A stretch of DNA of 64,000 nucleotides, from contig NC_092561.1 of NCBI RefSeq assembly GCF_037975245.1, positions 1,391,001 to 1,455,000 of the forward strand, given 5' to 3'. The position numbers and the translations under genes were made by a program. This document shows, piece by piece, positions 36,601 through 44,046 of this stretch; position 1 is the first letter of the stretch, and every line of letters starts with the position of its first letter. The DNA is from Apostichopus japonicus. Taxonomy: Eukaryota > Echinodermata > Holothuroidea > Aspidochirotida > Stichopodidae. The notes under the pieces are model-generated. The model saw nothing but the letters and a program-made list of their open reading frames with translations, was not told the DNA's origin and made no database searches.

Positions 36601-39169
36601 CCAATTACCCAGTTGTACAGTTCAAAAACCATTAAGAGTAAACCAAAAGAAAAGTAATGTTGGTACAGTATATTCAGTATTATGACAAACTTAGCATAAA
36701 TTGCTAATTGTTGAAACATCACAACACATGCTCTGAGGCTACGTCATACTGTACCGTAATGGTTGAAAAACATTTTTGATTTGGTCAAATTTATTGGTAC
36801 AGATACGCAGTGTAGTAATGAAATAATAAAATACACAAATCCTTGACAGCTTGATACCTCTGGTTTGTTTGACAATTTTCTGTTACCTTATTATCAAGGA
36901 TCCTAGTTAAATACAATAAATGTGAATTTTTCAATGCTATATATTACACTAAAAGCTACAAAACATTACCAGCAGAGTTTTACATATAACCAGACAGTTG
37001 TATTTTGTACAACAATTATATATTTGAACTTTCTCATCATTCTCAATTCCACACTGTTGACGTTACTAATGTGGGGCATTGTCTGTTTTCTTTGATGGAT
37101 ACATAAAGAAATTCTGTTAGTCCCAAAATGCTTAATTTAACTTCATGCAATTTGTCTCATGAATTATGGACAATATTATTACCTGTAAACTCATCCTCAA
37201 TTCATCTGGTGGGAAAAAATTGCATCCTACAGTAGGCCGGCCTGGCATGTTGCTTTAATAATATTTTGTTACTTTTATAAAGTTGATTTGGTTTTGCAAA
37301 CTGTATGACAGACATTTTGAAGATATTAGCTGATTGGACATAATTGCAGAAAACCAACCATGTATATTTTGTGCTTCTTTCATTTTGGGTGGAAGACCTT
37401 ACGTTGGACACAGAACAAACTCTTTAAGCCATTTCAATGTGAAAAGACTTAAGCTGTATTTTAGCTTGGATTAGAAGTTCTGTGTATCAGTTCATTTAAA
37501 CCTGGTTGTAATGTAAACACACAAATTTTCCACAACATTCAATATATCGGACAGTAACTTAAACTTAGTATTCCAATAGTCCAATACAAAACAATTGGCT
37601 GGGTACCCATAATTCTCATTAAATTAACCTTGTCCCACAACCTGAATATTGCATTGAGTTTCAGTGGTTATTCCCTTTAATGCTTTGCTATATGCCATGT
37701 TTGGGTGCCTTTTTGGTGAAATGTAAGTAGCTTTCAGGCACATTATCTTTCCTTTAGTGAGTGAGAATGGTATCACCACATATTAATGTATTTCATGAAC
37801 AATGTGCAACTTCAGCACAGTTTAACACTTGTCTTCAATACTAGGCCTAACAGTTAGCCTGATATTAAAGCAAAATCCTCAGCATTCACTCTCCTACTAT
37901 ACATTACTCATTAGGATGAATTCTTGAGGAGCTTCCCACTCCATGAATATCTTGTTGATTAGTTCCGACACAGACAAAGCCCTTAGCCTTATGACATTAC
38001 CACAATCAATGCTTCCAAGTTCAATAAAATCTTGCATGATGACTTGTCACCTGTGCTTTAATAAACTGTTACCAGTATCATAAACACCTAGTGCTATAAG
38101 TATTATCAAATGCATTAAAAGAAAACATATGAAAACATTTCTTAAATAGAAAAATTCTCTTAACGTCTATACTGGCGACTGTTTTAAAATTAACTCCTTA
38201 CTATATTTGGACACTTATAGTAGTGAGTTGGCAACCTCTATTGTAAAAGTACATCTGAAACTGCCTGGGCCAGGCTCTGTTGAAAAATATCTACTTTAAG
38301 GCTCTAACCTGTGACATACTGTAGGCCCAGGCCAAAAGATTTTTTTTTCAATTTCAAATCATAGCATCTAGGCTAGGCTAATTTATGTGTTATACGTAAA
38401 CATGAAAATTTCTACAAACAAACCAGGTATGGTTATTATTATGATTTCATTCCACATTAACATACCCTAAAGCAGAGTACAGATCTGGATATTTCAACAA
38501 AAGAGATAGCATAACCAGTATTAGTATATGTTTTACAAAGTGGCTATTCTTACGACTAGTTGTAACAATAATTCCCTTTTGTGCATGCGCAGTTGCTATT
38601 TTTACAACTAGGAGTAGGAGTACTATTTTTACGACCAGGAGTAACAATAATTTCCGGTTAGGGTTAGGGTTGGATTGAGGGTTAGAGTTAGGGTTAGGGT
38701 TACCCCTACTTCATGCGCAGTTGCTTTATTTACTTTGAATTCGCATGAATTCGCCGATGTCGTAAGAATAGTTTATAAATAATTGTTACGACTAGTCGTA
38801 AGAATAGCCACGGCCATGTTTTTGATCTTAATTAGGCTTAGCCTAGGCAATAATTACTTAGAATATCTGCTTTACTGATGTTATACACTGCATAACGACA
38901 TAAGCTAACGTTAGTTTAGCACTGTTTTGTAGCTAACTGGATGTTGGTTATGTAATTTATCCAATGGGCTTGTACTGTTGTAGGCCTACACACCTACACT
39001 GCACAGTCAGTGTCTATGGTGATATACTGTACACGTTTTCCCCATTTGTAATTTACACCTCACGTTAGGCTACTATTTGGTAGCCTAGGCTATATTGCAC
39101 AGGCAACATTTTTGCAAAGACACTCCAATTACATACCGTAAAGAGCGCGGATCTCGTTTCTGCAGACAT
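12432..39169 (-). CDS. CSTF3: CSTF3 / CstF-77 (cleavage stimulation factor subunit 3), complete 20-exon gene
   Basis: This is the scaffold subunit of the CstF complex. It dimerises through HAT (half-a-TPR) repeats and bridges CSTF1 and CSTF2 during mRNA 3'-end cleavage in the nucleus. I joined 20 coding exons by GT/AG junctions with consistent phase. They give 2172 nt, or 723 residues plus stop, close to the 717 residues I recall for human. Exon bounds (descending) are 39169-39137, 33819-33718, 32181-32086, 24916-24884, 24170-23971, 23422-23296, 22718-22641, 22295-22133, 21330-21221, 20363-20247, 20014-19940, 19460-19317, 18478-18376, 17714-17645, 17451-17355, 16892-16794, 16554-16383, 14104-14010, 13176-13116 and 12628-12432. 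HAT repeats span roughly residues 18-550. They are followed by the proline-rich CSTF2-binding 'monkeytail' (about 620-660), an acidic/basic linker and the conserved [12 protein letters not shown] tail. No frameshift or internal stop was found. The start exon is the least certain part. Confidence 0.93.
13116..13176 (-). CDS. CSTF3: CSTF3 coding exon 19
   Basis: Residues 639-658 plus one base ([20 protein letters not shown]). This is the 'monkeytail' helix that binds the CSTF2 hinge in known CstF structures. The donor is GTAAGT. Confidence 0.92.
14010..14104 (-). CDS. CSTF3: CSTF3 coding exon 18
   Basis: Completes codon 607 and runs to residue 638. The proline-rich segment ([24 protein letters not shown]) matches the family's GGVFPVPPAA...LLPPPICFQ block. 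The donor is GTAAGA. Confidence 0.92.
15090..15375 (-). repeat. Dispersed repeat in CSTF3 intron 17 with a 20-bp palindrome
   Basis: On the minus strand it begins TTAGCTCAACTAGTTGAGCT (palindrome at 15349-15368), then a GACA/GTCT-rich tract, then a TGACCTTTGACCT block. It resembles repeats common in marine invertebrate introns. The family is not named. Confidence 0.5.
16383..16554 (-). CDS. CSTF3: CSTF3 coding exon 17
   Basis: Residues 550-606 plus one base. It starts with a lineage-variable Ser/Thr and Glu-rich stretch. It ends in the conserved [15 protein letters not shown] motif that precedes the proline-rich region. The donor is GTGAGT. Confidence 0.92.
16794..16892 (-). CDS. CSTF3: CSTF3 coding exon 16
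   Basis: Residues 517-549, phase 0 to 0 ([26 protein letters not shown]), a conserved block after the HAT domain. The donor is GTAAGT. Confidence 0.93.
17355..17451 (-). CDS. CSTF3: CSTF3 coding exon 15
   Basis: Completes codon 484 and runs to residue 516 ([26 protein letters not shown]). This is the last HAT repeat and Suf-domain region. The donor is GTAAGT. Confidence 0.94.
17645..17714 (-). CDS. CSTF3: CSTF3 coding exon 14
   Basis: Completes residue 461 (Glu) and runs to residue 483 plus two bases. [16 protein letters not shown] is the classic dimer-region HAT motif. The donor is GTTAGT. Confidence 0.94.
17780..18165. repeat. 25-bp minisatellite in CSTF3 intron 13
   Basis: Imperfect units of CTCACACTTATAGCCTGCAC + TGGTA, with higher-order units containing CATATTAGGATTATTTTCTA. 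Confidence 0.8.
18376..18478 (-). CDS. CSTF3: CSTF3 coding exon 13
   Basis: Residues 427-460 plus one base ([29 protein letters not shown]). The donor is GTACGT. A 25-bp minisatellite lies in the following intron. Confidence 0.94.
19317..19460 (-). CDS. CSTF3: CSTF3 coding exon 12
   Basis: Residues 379-426, phase 0 to 0. [19 protein letters not shown] and [20 protein letters not shown] are diagnostic of CstF-77. The donor is GTAAGA. Confidence 0.95.
19940..20014 (-). CDS. CSTF3: CSTF3 coding exon 11
   Basis: Residues 354-378, phase 0 to 0 ([20 protein letters not shown], then LDPTL). The donor is GTGAGA. Confidence 0.93.
20247..20363 (-). CDS. CSTF3: CSTF3 coding exon 10
   Basis: Residues 315-353, phase 0 to 0 ([20 protein letters not shown], then FAYGDFEE), a HAT-C repeat. 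The donor is GTTAGT. Confidence 0.94.
21221..21330 (-). CDS. CSTF3: CSTF3 coding exon 9
   Basis: Completes codon 278 and runs to residue 314. [20 protein letters not shown] corresponds to the start of the HAT-C half. The donor is GTAAGG after AAA GGG. Confidence 0.94.
21493..21724. repeat. 36-bp minisatellite in CSTF3 intron 8
   Basis: About 6.4 units of TTGATGATCTAACTTCCCTG + TTTCAATAGCCTGAGA. Confidence 0.85.
22133..22295 (-). CDS. CSTF3: CSTF3 coding exon 8
   Basis: Residues 224-277 plus one base. Contains a family loop ([10 protein letters not shown]) and the core [20 protein letters not shown]. The donor is GTTTGT. Confidence 0.94.
22641..22718 (-). CDS. CSTF3: CSTF3 coding exon 7
   Basis: Residues 198-223, phase 0 to 0 ([20 protein letters not shown]), a conserved HAT helix. 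The donor is GTAAAT. Confidence 0.94.
23296..23422 (-). CDS. CSTF3: CSTF3 coding exon 6
   Basis: Completes codon 155 and runs to residue 197. The block [20 protein letters not shown] is almost invariant in animal CstF-77. The acceptor is preceded by CCCCAG and the donor is GTGAGT. Confidence 0.95.
23971..24170 (-). CDS. CSTF3: CSTF3 coding exon 5
   Basis: Residues 89-154 plus two bases of codon 155. Strongly conserved HAT repeat segments are visible ([43 protein letters not shown]). The donor is GTAAGT. Confidence 0.95.
24884..24916 (-). CDS. CSTF3: CSTF3 coding exon 4 (33-nt microexon)
   Basis: The exon encodes only [11 protein letters not shown] (residues 78-88), phase 0 to 0, matching the family's AKNYDKVEK position. 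It has a TTTAG acceptor and a GTTAGT donor. It lies after a 7.2-kb intron and would be missed by ORF-length searches. Confidence 0.92.
26290..26705. repeat. 38-bp C-rich minisatellite in CSTF3 intron 3
   Basis: About 11 units built from CACTAACCCCTCCCCGCCTG and ACCCCAATCATCTACTAG. Confidence 0.9.
29137..29310. repeat. MITE-derived fragment in CSTF3 intron 3
   Basis: Contains the same internal module (TTTCCAGCGATCTGGGAGG, then CGCGCCAACC...GGTGGCGCTACGC). The ends are not recognisable, so it is a decayed copy of the MITE family. Confidence 0.5.
32086..32181 (-). CDS. CSTF3: CSTF3 coding exon 3, followed by a weak splice donor
   Basis: Residues 46-77, phase 0 to 0, with the HAT motif [13 protein letters not shown] at the end. 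The donor is GAG|GTGCAG. It is the only donor in this gene that lacks both A at +4 and G at +5. If the donor is ignored, translation runs 18 more codons to a TAA at 32029-32031, giving a 95-residue short form. Confidence 0.93.
33718..33819 (-). CDS. CSTF3: CSTF3 coding exon 2
   Basis: Residues 12-45, phase 0 to 0. The conserved opening of the HAT domain is clear ([19 protein letters not shown], then [10 protein letters not shown]). The acceptor is CAG and the donor GTGAGG. Intron 1 upstream is about 5.3 kb. Confidence 0.93.
34051..34320. repeat. 90-bp x 3 tandem repeat in CSTF3 intron 1
   Basis: Three units starting at 34051, 34141 and 34231 (GATGATGTGAGCTCTGAGCT). The minus strand stays open across it by period, not by coding selection. 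Confidence 0.9.
34900..35215. repeat. About 180-bp direct duplication in CSTF3 intron 1
   Basis: CATATACACATATACTGTAA and the following ~110 bp recur about 183 bp later. Each copy ends in a C-run. Confidence 0.8.
38535..38815. mobile_element. 281-bp TIR element in CSTF3 intron 1
   Basis: 34-bp subterminal inverted repeats (38540-38573 and 38778-38811, 32 of 34 matching) start GTGGCTATTCTTACGACTAG. A 7-bp duplication ATGTTTT flanks the element (38528-38534, 38816-38822). The interior includes a telomere-like GGTTAGGGTTAGGG tract. The unoccupied site is preserved at 47671 and 51906. Confidence 0.8.
39137..39169 (-). CDS. CSTF3: CSTF3 coding exon 1
   Basis: The exon encodes [11 protein letters not shown] (residues 1-11) and ends in phase 0 at a GTATGT donor. 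The N-terminus of this family is short and poorly conserved, so the call rests on the ATG, the donor and in-frame joining to exon 2 rather than on homology. An untranslated upstream exon is possible. Confidence 0.6.
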
Positions 39170-39988
39170 CTTAGAATAAAGAAAATTAAAAAAACAAAAC
39201 ACAGAAGCAAGATTTATCCTCTAATATTTGACTTCTTCAACGATGAACTGGGATTTCTCCCTCCAGCTCTGTGGTGATTTCGGCAGCGGTGTTCAAAAAT
39301 GGGATCAAATGTCTCTGTTGACCATTAAGTTATCAAGTTGAAAGGCTAGCAAAATGGACATTGAGTATGCTAGACAATCGGTAGCATACGCACATTAAAA
39401 GCCCCATTAACTTACACACTAAATCACAAAGTAATGTGGTCTCTAAGTCTCTAAGTCTAGATAGAAGTTCTCAATAGCTAAACGCTACCCATCACCGGAT
39501 AGGTGACAAGTTGGCCTTTCTTGACATCATCAGTTTTCCGTATCACAACAATGTAGATATTTTGCTATCCGAGCCGACAGTTTTCGTCACTTGTAAACAA
39601 ACCTCTTCACTCAGTAGTAAACAATTTTCGTACGCTGCTCCTGGGAGGCCTAAAGGGGGTCTAAAATTGCCTCAATTGACCCAATACTCTCACCACTTCC
39701 ATTCATGCTCTTCTACATGCAAGCCAAAAAACTAGATCATGATTGCAGGTCAAGAAAAGATGTTCTCCTGCTGCTCATTGGCACTTTTCCTGAAGGATAA
39801 GAATCGAGCGGATGGATAAAGACTCTGATAGGAGCTACCACCTTAGAGCACGATAGAAAATGGAGTTATGAGTATTTATATCTTACATAACAATTTAGAG
39901 TAAATCGTCTTTCTGACATACATTTTTTATTATTTTCCTCTCGTCCAATTACATAAGTTGCTATATAATAAAACAAGATGTTGTTTTC

Positions 39989-40121
<133 letters not shown>

Positions 40122-40230
40122 TCCACCGGGACTTTGTTAATGAAATGGAGGTCAACGACAAAGGCAAATGAATATATATATATATATATATAATTGAAAT
40201 CGTAACGAGTTGGGAAAATCAAAACTTCCA

Positions 40231-40301
40231 GCCTCCACCGGGATTCGAACCCGGGCCTCCCGCTTTATATGCGAACACCCCAACCACTATGCTATGGACG
40301 G
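40231..40301 (-). repeat. tRNA-derived SINE head, minus copy
   Basis: Best-preserved copy: the T arm CCGGG TTCGAAT CCCGG pairs perfectly and the A box reads TAGCATAGTGGTTGGGGTG. The acceptor stem is still broken. Confidence 0.65.
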
Positions 40302-40365
40302 TGATTGTATGTCCAGAGGTTCGAAATCGCTAAGGAAGGTCGTACTTTTTCCACTGCAGGCGTTT

Positions 40366-40697
40366 CTGGCAAGCCGTGTGGGACAAACACCGCATAATAT
40401 ATCCGCATATTAATTCGAATATATACGCGTATTATTTCGAATATATATGTTTTGTACATGTGTAAAGTTTCGCTTTATGAAGCGATCTCGCGAGCCCGCC
40501 AAAACATGTATATATTCGAATTAATACGTGTATATATTCGAATTAATACGTGTATATATTCGAATTAATACGCGGATATATTTGGGCCATATGATTGGCT
40601 AATAATATATACGCGTATATATTCCAATTAATACGCGTATAAATTACGATTAATACGCTGATATATTATGCAGTGTTTGTCCCACATGGCTTGCCAT
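40366..40697. mobile_element. Fold-back element inserted in a SINE
   Basis: 332 bp that is almost entirely inverted repeat. The arms begin CTGGCAAGCCGTGTGGGACA and end with the complement GTCCCACATGGCTTGCCAT. Inside, ATATTCGAATTAATACG-type 21-bp units repeat in both orientations around a GC-richer centre. An 8-bp duplication AGGCGTTT (40358-40365, 40698-40705) interrupts a SINE copy. Confidence 0.8.
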
Positions 40698-40883
40698 AGG
40701 CGTTTGCCATCTGTATCGAACAATACTAGTTCTGTCTTGGTGACACATTTGCCTTACTATAGAAATCAAACATGATGCTAACCAACTCGAAATCATTTGC
40801 GATTTCTATAAGCCGGATCTCCAAAGAGATACTTTGAACAGATTGTGTTAAATGAAACGGAAATAAAGGACAAAGGCCAATGC

Positions 40884-40996
<113 letters not shown>

Positions 40997-41795
40997 TATA
41001 GATATATAGATATAAAATTAAAACTACTCGCCAACTGGCGACCGAGTCTAAAATTCTACTCGCCAAAACGTTAAATTTACTCGCCATTTTTTCTCGCTAA
41101 GTGTTTGTGTGATATGAGCCTAGGTCGTATGGCCTAACTTAGGATGTAGCGTTATAGTGTTACTGTTAGTTGTTTACAGCAAAAACGATCTATTTAAATT
41201 GTGTTCGTCAAAGTGTTTAAAACATGATATATATGAAAATATAAAACGATGAAACATTGTTTATGACTTGCTTTGTAAAAGTGACCACAAAAATAAGCAA
41301 TTGCATGGCTGACCATCTTTAACTTTCACTGGACATGACATCAGACTACTTTACCAGTGTATGTGTTAGTATCGTTAACAAGTTCAGATAACGCTTGGTA
41401 CTGACAATTATTATTATTATCGATGATTACTGAGTGTCCGACTTGCAGCTTTCACTGGTCAGGTCTCGAGAATTATCAAATTTTCGGGATTAAAAATTAA
41501 TCCAATAAACTTCCTGTTGTTAATTTCGAGAAATGTAATGTTATTTCGGCAAAATTATTATTTTACGTTTGTTTCCTTGAAAGTTCAGTTCGTATCGATA
41601 CACTTCGTAGAAAGTCACCGCACCTGAAAAATCTCCGTACATAATGCACGTAAAAGTAGTGAGCGATTTGACAGTTATCTCCCATTGGCATTGGTCGTTA
41701 AATGCGATTTGGACTTGCTTTAAGTTCAATGCAATGAACTTTCTTATAGTACTGTACTGTAATATACATTTACTGTTGCTGACGAAGGAAGAAAC

Positions 41796-42180
41796 CAGTG
41801 GCGTAGGAAGGTACTTTTGAGTGGGGGGGGCTGAAGACTTATGGCCGGCCTGGGGGAGGGGTCTAAGGGGAGAGGGGTGTCCCCCTCCCCTTTGGAATTT
41901 TTTGCATTTCCAGGTAGCCTCAGATGCAATTTGGTGCAATATAGCACACTTCAACACCGACTCCATTTTGTAAACTTAATTTTGTATTTTCACCTGGCCT
42001 TAGATGCAATTTGGTGCTCCAAATGAGATTTTTTTTCTCATTTGGAAATGAGAAAGGGGTTTTCTGACTTGCGAAGCGGGGGGGGGGGGGGCGGAATGAT
42101 ACTTCCGCCCCTCCACATTTTTCACTGGGGGGCTAGCGCCCCCCCCCCCCAGCCCCCCCCCCCCGGTTCCTACGCCCTTG
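41796..42180. mobile_element. hAT MITE with perfect 8-bp target duplication
   Basis: 385 bp. The ends are CAGTGGCGTAGGAAGG and GGTTCCTACGCCCTTG. GAAGAAAC is duplicated at 41788-41795 and 42181-42188. It lies inside the decayed hAT element and so is younger than it. Confidence 0.85.
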
Positions 42181-42506
42181 GAAGAAACCACCAAGCTCAG
42201 ACAGCAGTTACATTGTGATACTTTAAAAACTTTTTACGCGGGTTTTTTATTTCCTTTTTTTGAGCACACATTCTGTTTCTGCTAAGGTTCCCGCGAATAC
42301 TGCTTGCTTACTTATCTTTGGGAAAATGAATAAATGATGGTGTTGAATGAAGTTGAATCGTTCGAAGGTAAGGATGGGGTGGGGAGGGGGGTTGGCAAAC
42401 TAATTCTTCATCTGATGAGTCGCTCGTTGGTGGTGATTTGCGTTTTGATGTTGTCAGTGTTTGGGAATCGATATCCGTCGGTGTGACGTCGCCCTTTACT
42501 GGAAAA

Positions 42507-42760
42507 TTACCTCTCAATTGATGTGGTAGGGTTGAAAACTGTTATGGACGGGCCATTCTCAGAAATTTGCGTTAAATCATTTTGAGTCTGAAGCAAGAGA
42601 AGTGCTCTGTGGGAAGTTTTGATTCTATTGACGGTTGCGAATCCCCTTTCACAAGCTGCAGAACTCACTGGCAGAACCACCATTACTTTAAATAATTCAG
42701 ACAACAGAGGATAGTTGCACCTTTCTGGATTACAAGCTAGGATAGGGGACCAAATGGAAT
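42507..42760 (-). pseudogene. hAT transposase C-terminal (hATC) fragment, ZNF862-like
   Basis: Minus-strand translation reads SPILACNPERCNYPLLSELF, then VVLPVSSAACERGFATVNRI and KTS. This matches the C-terminal dimerisation region of hAT transposases and their ZNF862/KIAA1586-like relatives (the A-C-E-R-G-F core after a Pro-Ser-Ser stretch). I found no upstream zinc finger or DDE core, so it is a dead remnant. Confidence 0.65.
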
Positions 42761-43807
42761 ATTTTTGTCACTGACTTGAGACTTGAGTTGAGCCCACTCT
42801 TTCTTAATTTCCTCCTTTATTTCTTCAAGCCATCTGGGTTGTTCTGATTATTTAGCTGCAAAGTACTACAATGATCAGCCATACTCCCAAGTTCTTCAAC
42901 ACCCGATGAATTCAAAGTTTCGTCTTTTCTTGCTGGCCACTATAAGGGTCAACAATTTGGTAACAGAACTGAAAGTTTGTCGACAAAAGCCGAAGCTATA
43001 CTACATATTACTGACTTGTGAATTGGGATACAATTTTTTTACTTATTGACATGTCAGGTAGGCCTTATCGCACGATTGCGGTTAACCTACTGACAACGTT
43101 TTTTTTTTATTTTTCATTTGTACCGATCGTACACACAAGATACTGCAGTTGTCGTTACGCATTCATTTAAGTTTGTTGTTTTTCATTTTGGTCACACCTA
43201 TCGTGTATCATTTAGTTTGAGAGATTAGTATCAAATTAGTTTCGAGCTGGTGAACAGAGCTGTTCCTTAGGCCATACTTGTAACAGTGCACTTGATAATT
43301 CTACTGTGATGTTTAACATTATAGGCCTTTGTTGATTGGCTCACAAGTTAATAGAAAGCCTATATCGTAGAAAGGCAGTGAGCGAATGAGCCACTCGCCA
43401 AAATGTCGAGCGTAATGCATTTTTTTGCTCGCCAGTCGCAAAATTCTAGTCGCCATTGGCGAGTTGGCGACCGTATTTGTCGAGGCCTGATAGATATATA
43501 GATATAAATATATACTCAAGCATATACTCAAACCATTGTCATGGATACTGATTGTGCGTCATTAACAGATCGACCAATCTGTTGTCTTCGATTATATTTA
43601 TATCAAGCAAGCACATCCACAGTTATTTATCCTTATTAACAGTTTGCAGAGAACAATTACCGCATAAATCTTTTATGGTGGAAAATCCACTACACTTGTG
43701 AACAGTTTGAATAAGGTTGATACAAATTTAATGGATCGTTAAAAATTGAGATAGATGTACTATTGAGGTACGATAATCATCTTTTGATTGCATGTTGTTC
43801 ATTTCGC

Positions 43808-43815
43808 TATAAATA
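43808..43815 (+). promoter_or_regulatory. TATA box of GPCR copy 1
   Basis: TATAAATA, 239 bp upstream of the copy 1 ATG. It is conserved in all three units. It implies a TSS near 43838 and a ~210-nt leader that includes a (CTT)9 tract. Confidence 0.5.
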
Positions 43816-44046
43816 TACGAGGAGTGGTTTGCATGATATATCCGCGCCGTGAAAGCAAAAAAAGGCTGTCACCAGCTTTGCCTGCAACTTTTGGAGTTCT
43901 ACTTGGAGTCATCTGTTTTGTGATGCTTTTCTCTACGTTTCTTCTTCTTCTTCTTCTTCTTCTTCTTCTGCTTCCTTTTCGTGCTTTCTAAAAGAAATTA
44001 TACAATTTAGTACAAACGAAATTTTCATAACTGAACACAGAACAAG

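Larger units (their letters stand above)
33820..39136 (-). other. CSTF3 intron 1
   Basis: A 5.3-kb intron holding the 90-bp and 180-bp duplications, the GPCR-junction-like segment and the 281-bp TIR element. No other gene is seen in 35300-38400. Confidence 0.6.
40140..40870 (-). mobile_element. SINE copy interrupted by the fold-back element
   Basis: SINE sequence runs from 40140 to 40365 and resumes at 40698-40870. The parts are contiguous once the insertion is removed. Confidence 0.7.
41014..43489 (-). mobile_element. Decayed hAT element (about 2.5 kb) containing a transposase remnant
   Basis: The right end, read inward on the minus strand, is CAGGCCTCGACAAATACGG followed by GGTCGCCAACTCGCCAATGG. 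The left end keeps only the inner ACTCGCCAACTGGCGACCGA part in inverted orientation. The flanks share ATAGATAT, but inside low-complexity TA sequence. A transposase C-terminus lies between, and a MITE (41796-42180) has inserted into it. Confidence 0.55.

Noticed and set aside
38655-38702. Telomeric or interstitial telomere sequence (GGTTAGGG units).
   Set aside because: Only a few degenerate units, located inside the 281-bp transposable element. Not a chromosome end.
41541-42194. Overlapping ORFs around the G/C-runs at 41.8-42.1 kb.
   Set aside because: They span a hAT MITE with homopolymer C/G tracts. The frames are fortuitous.
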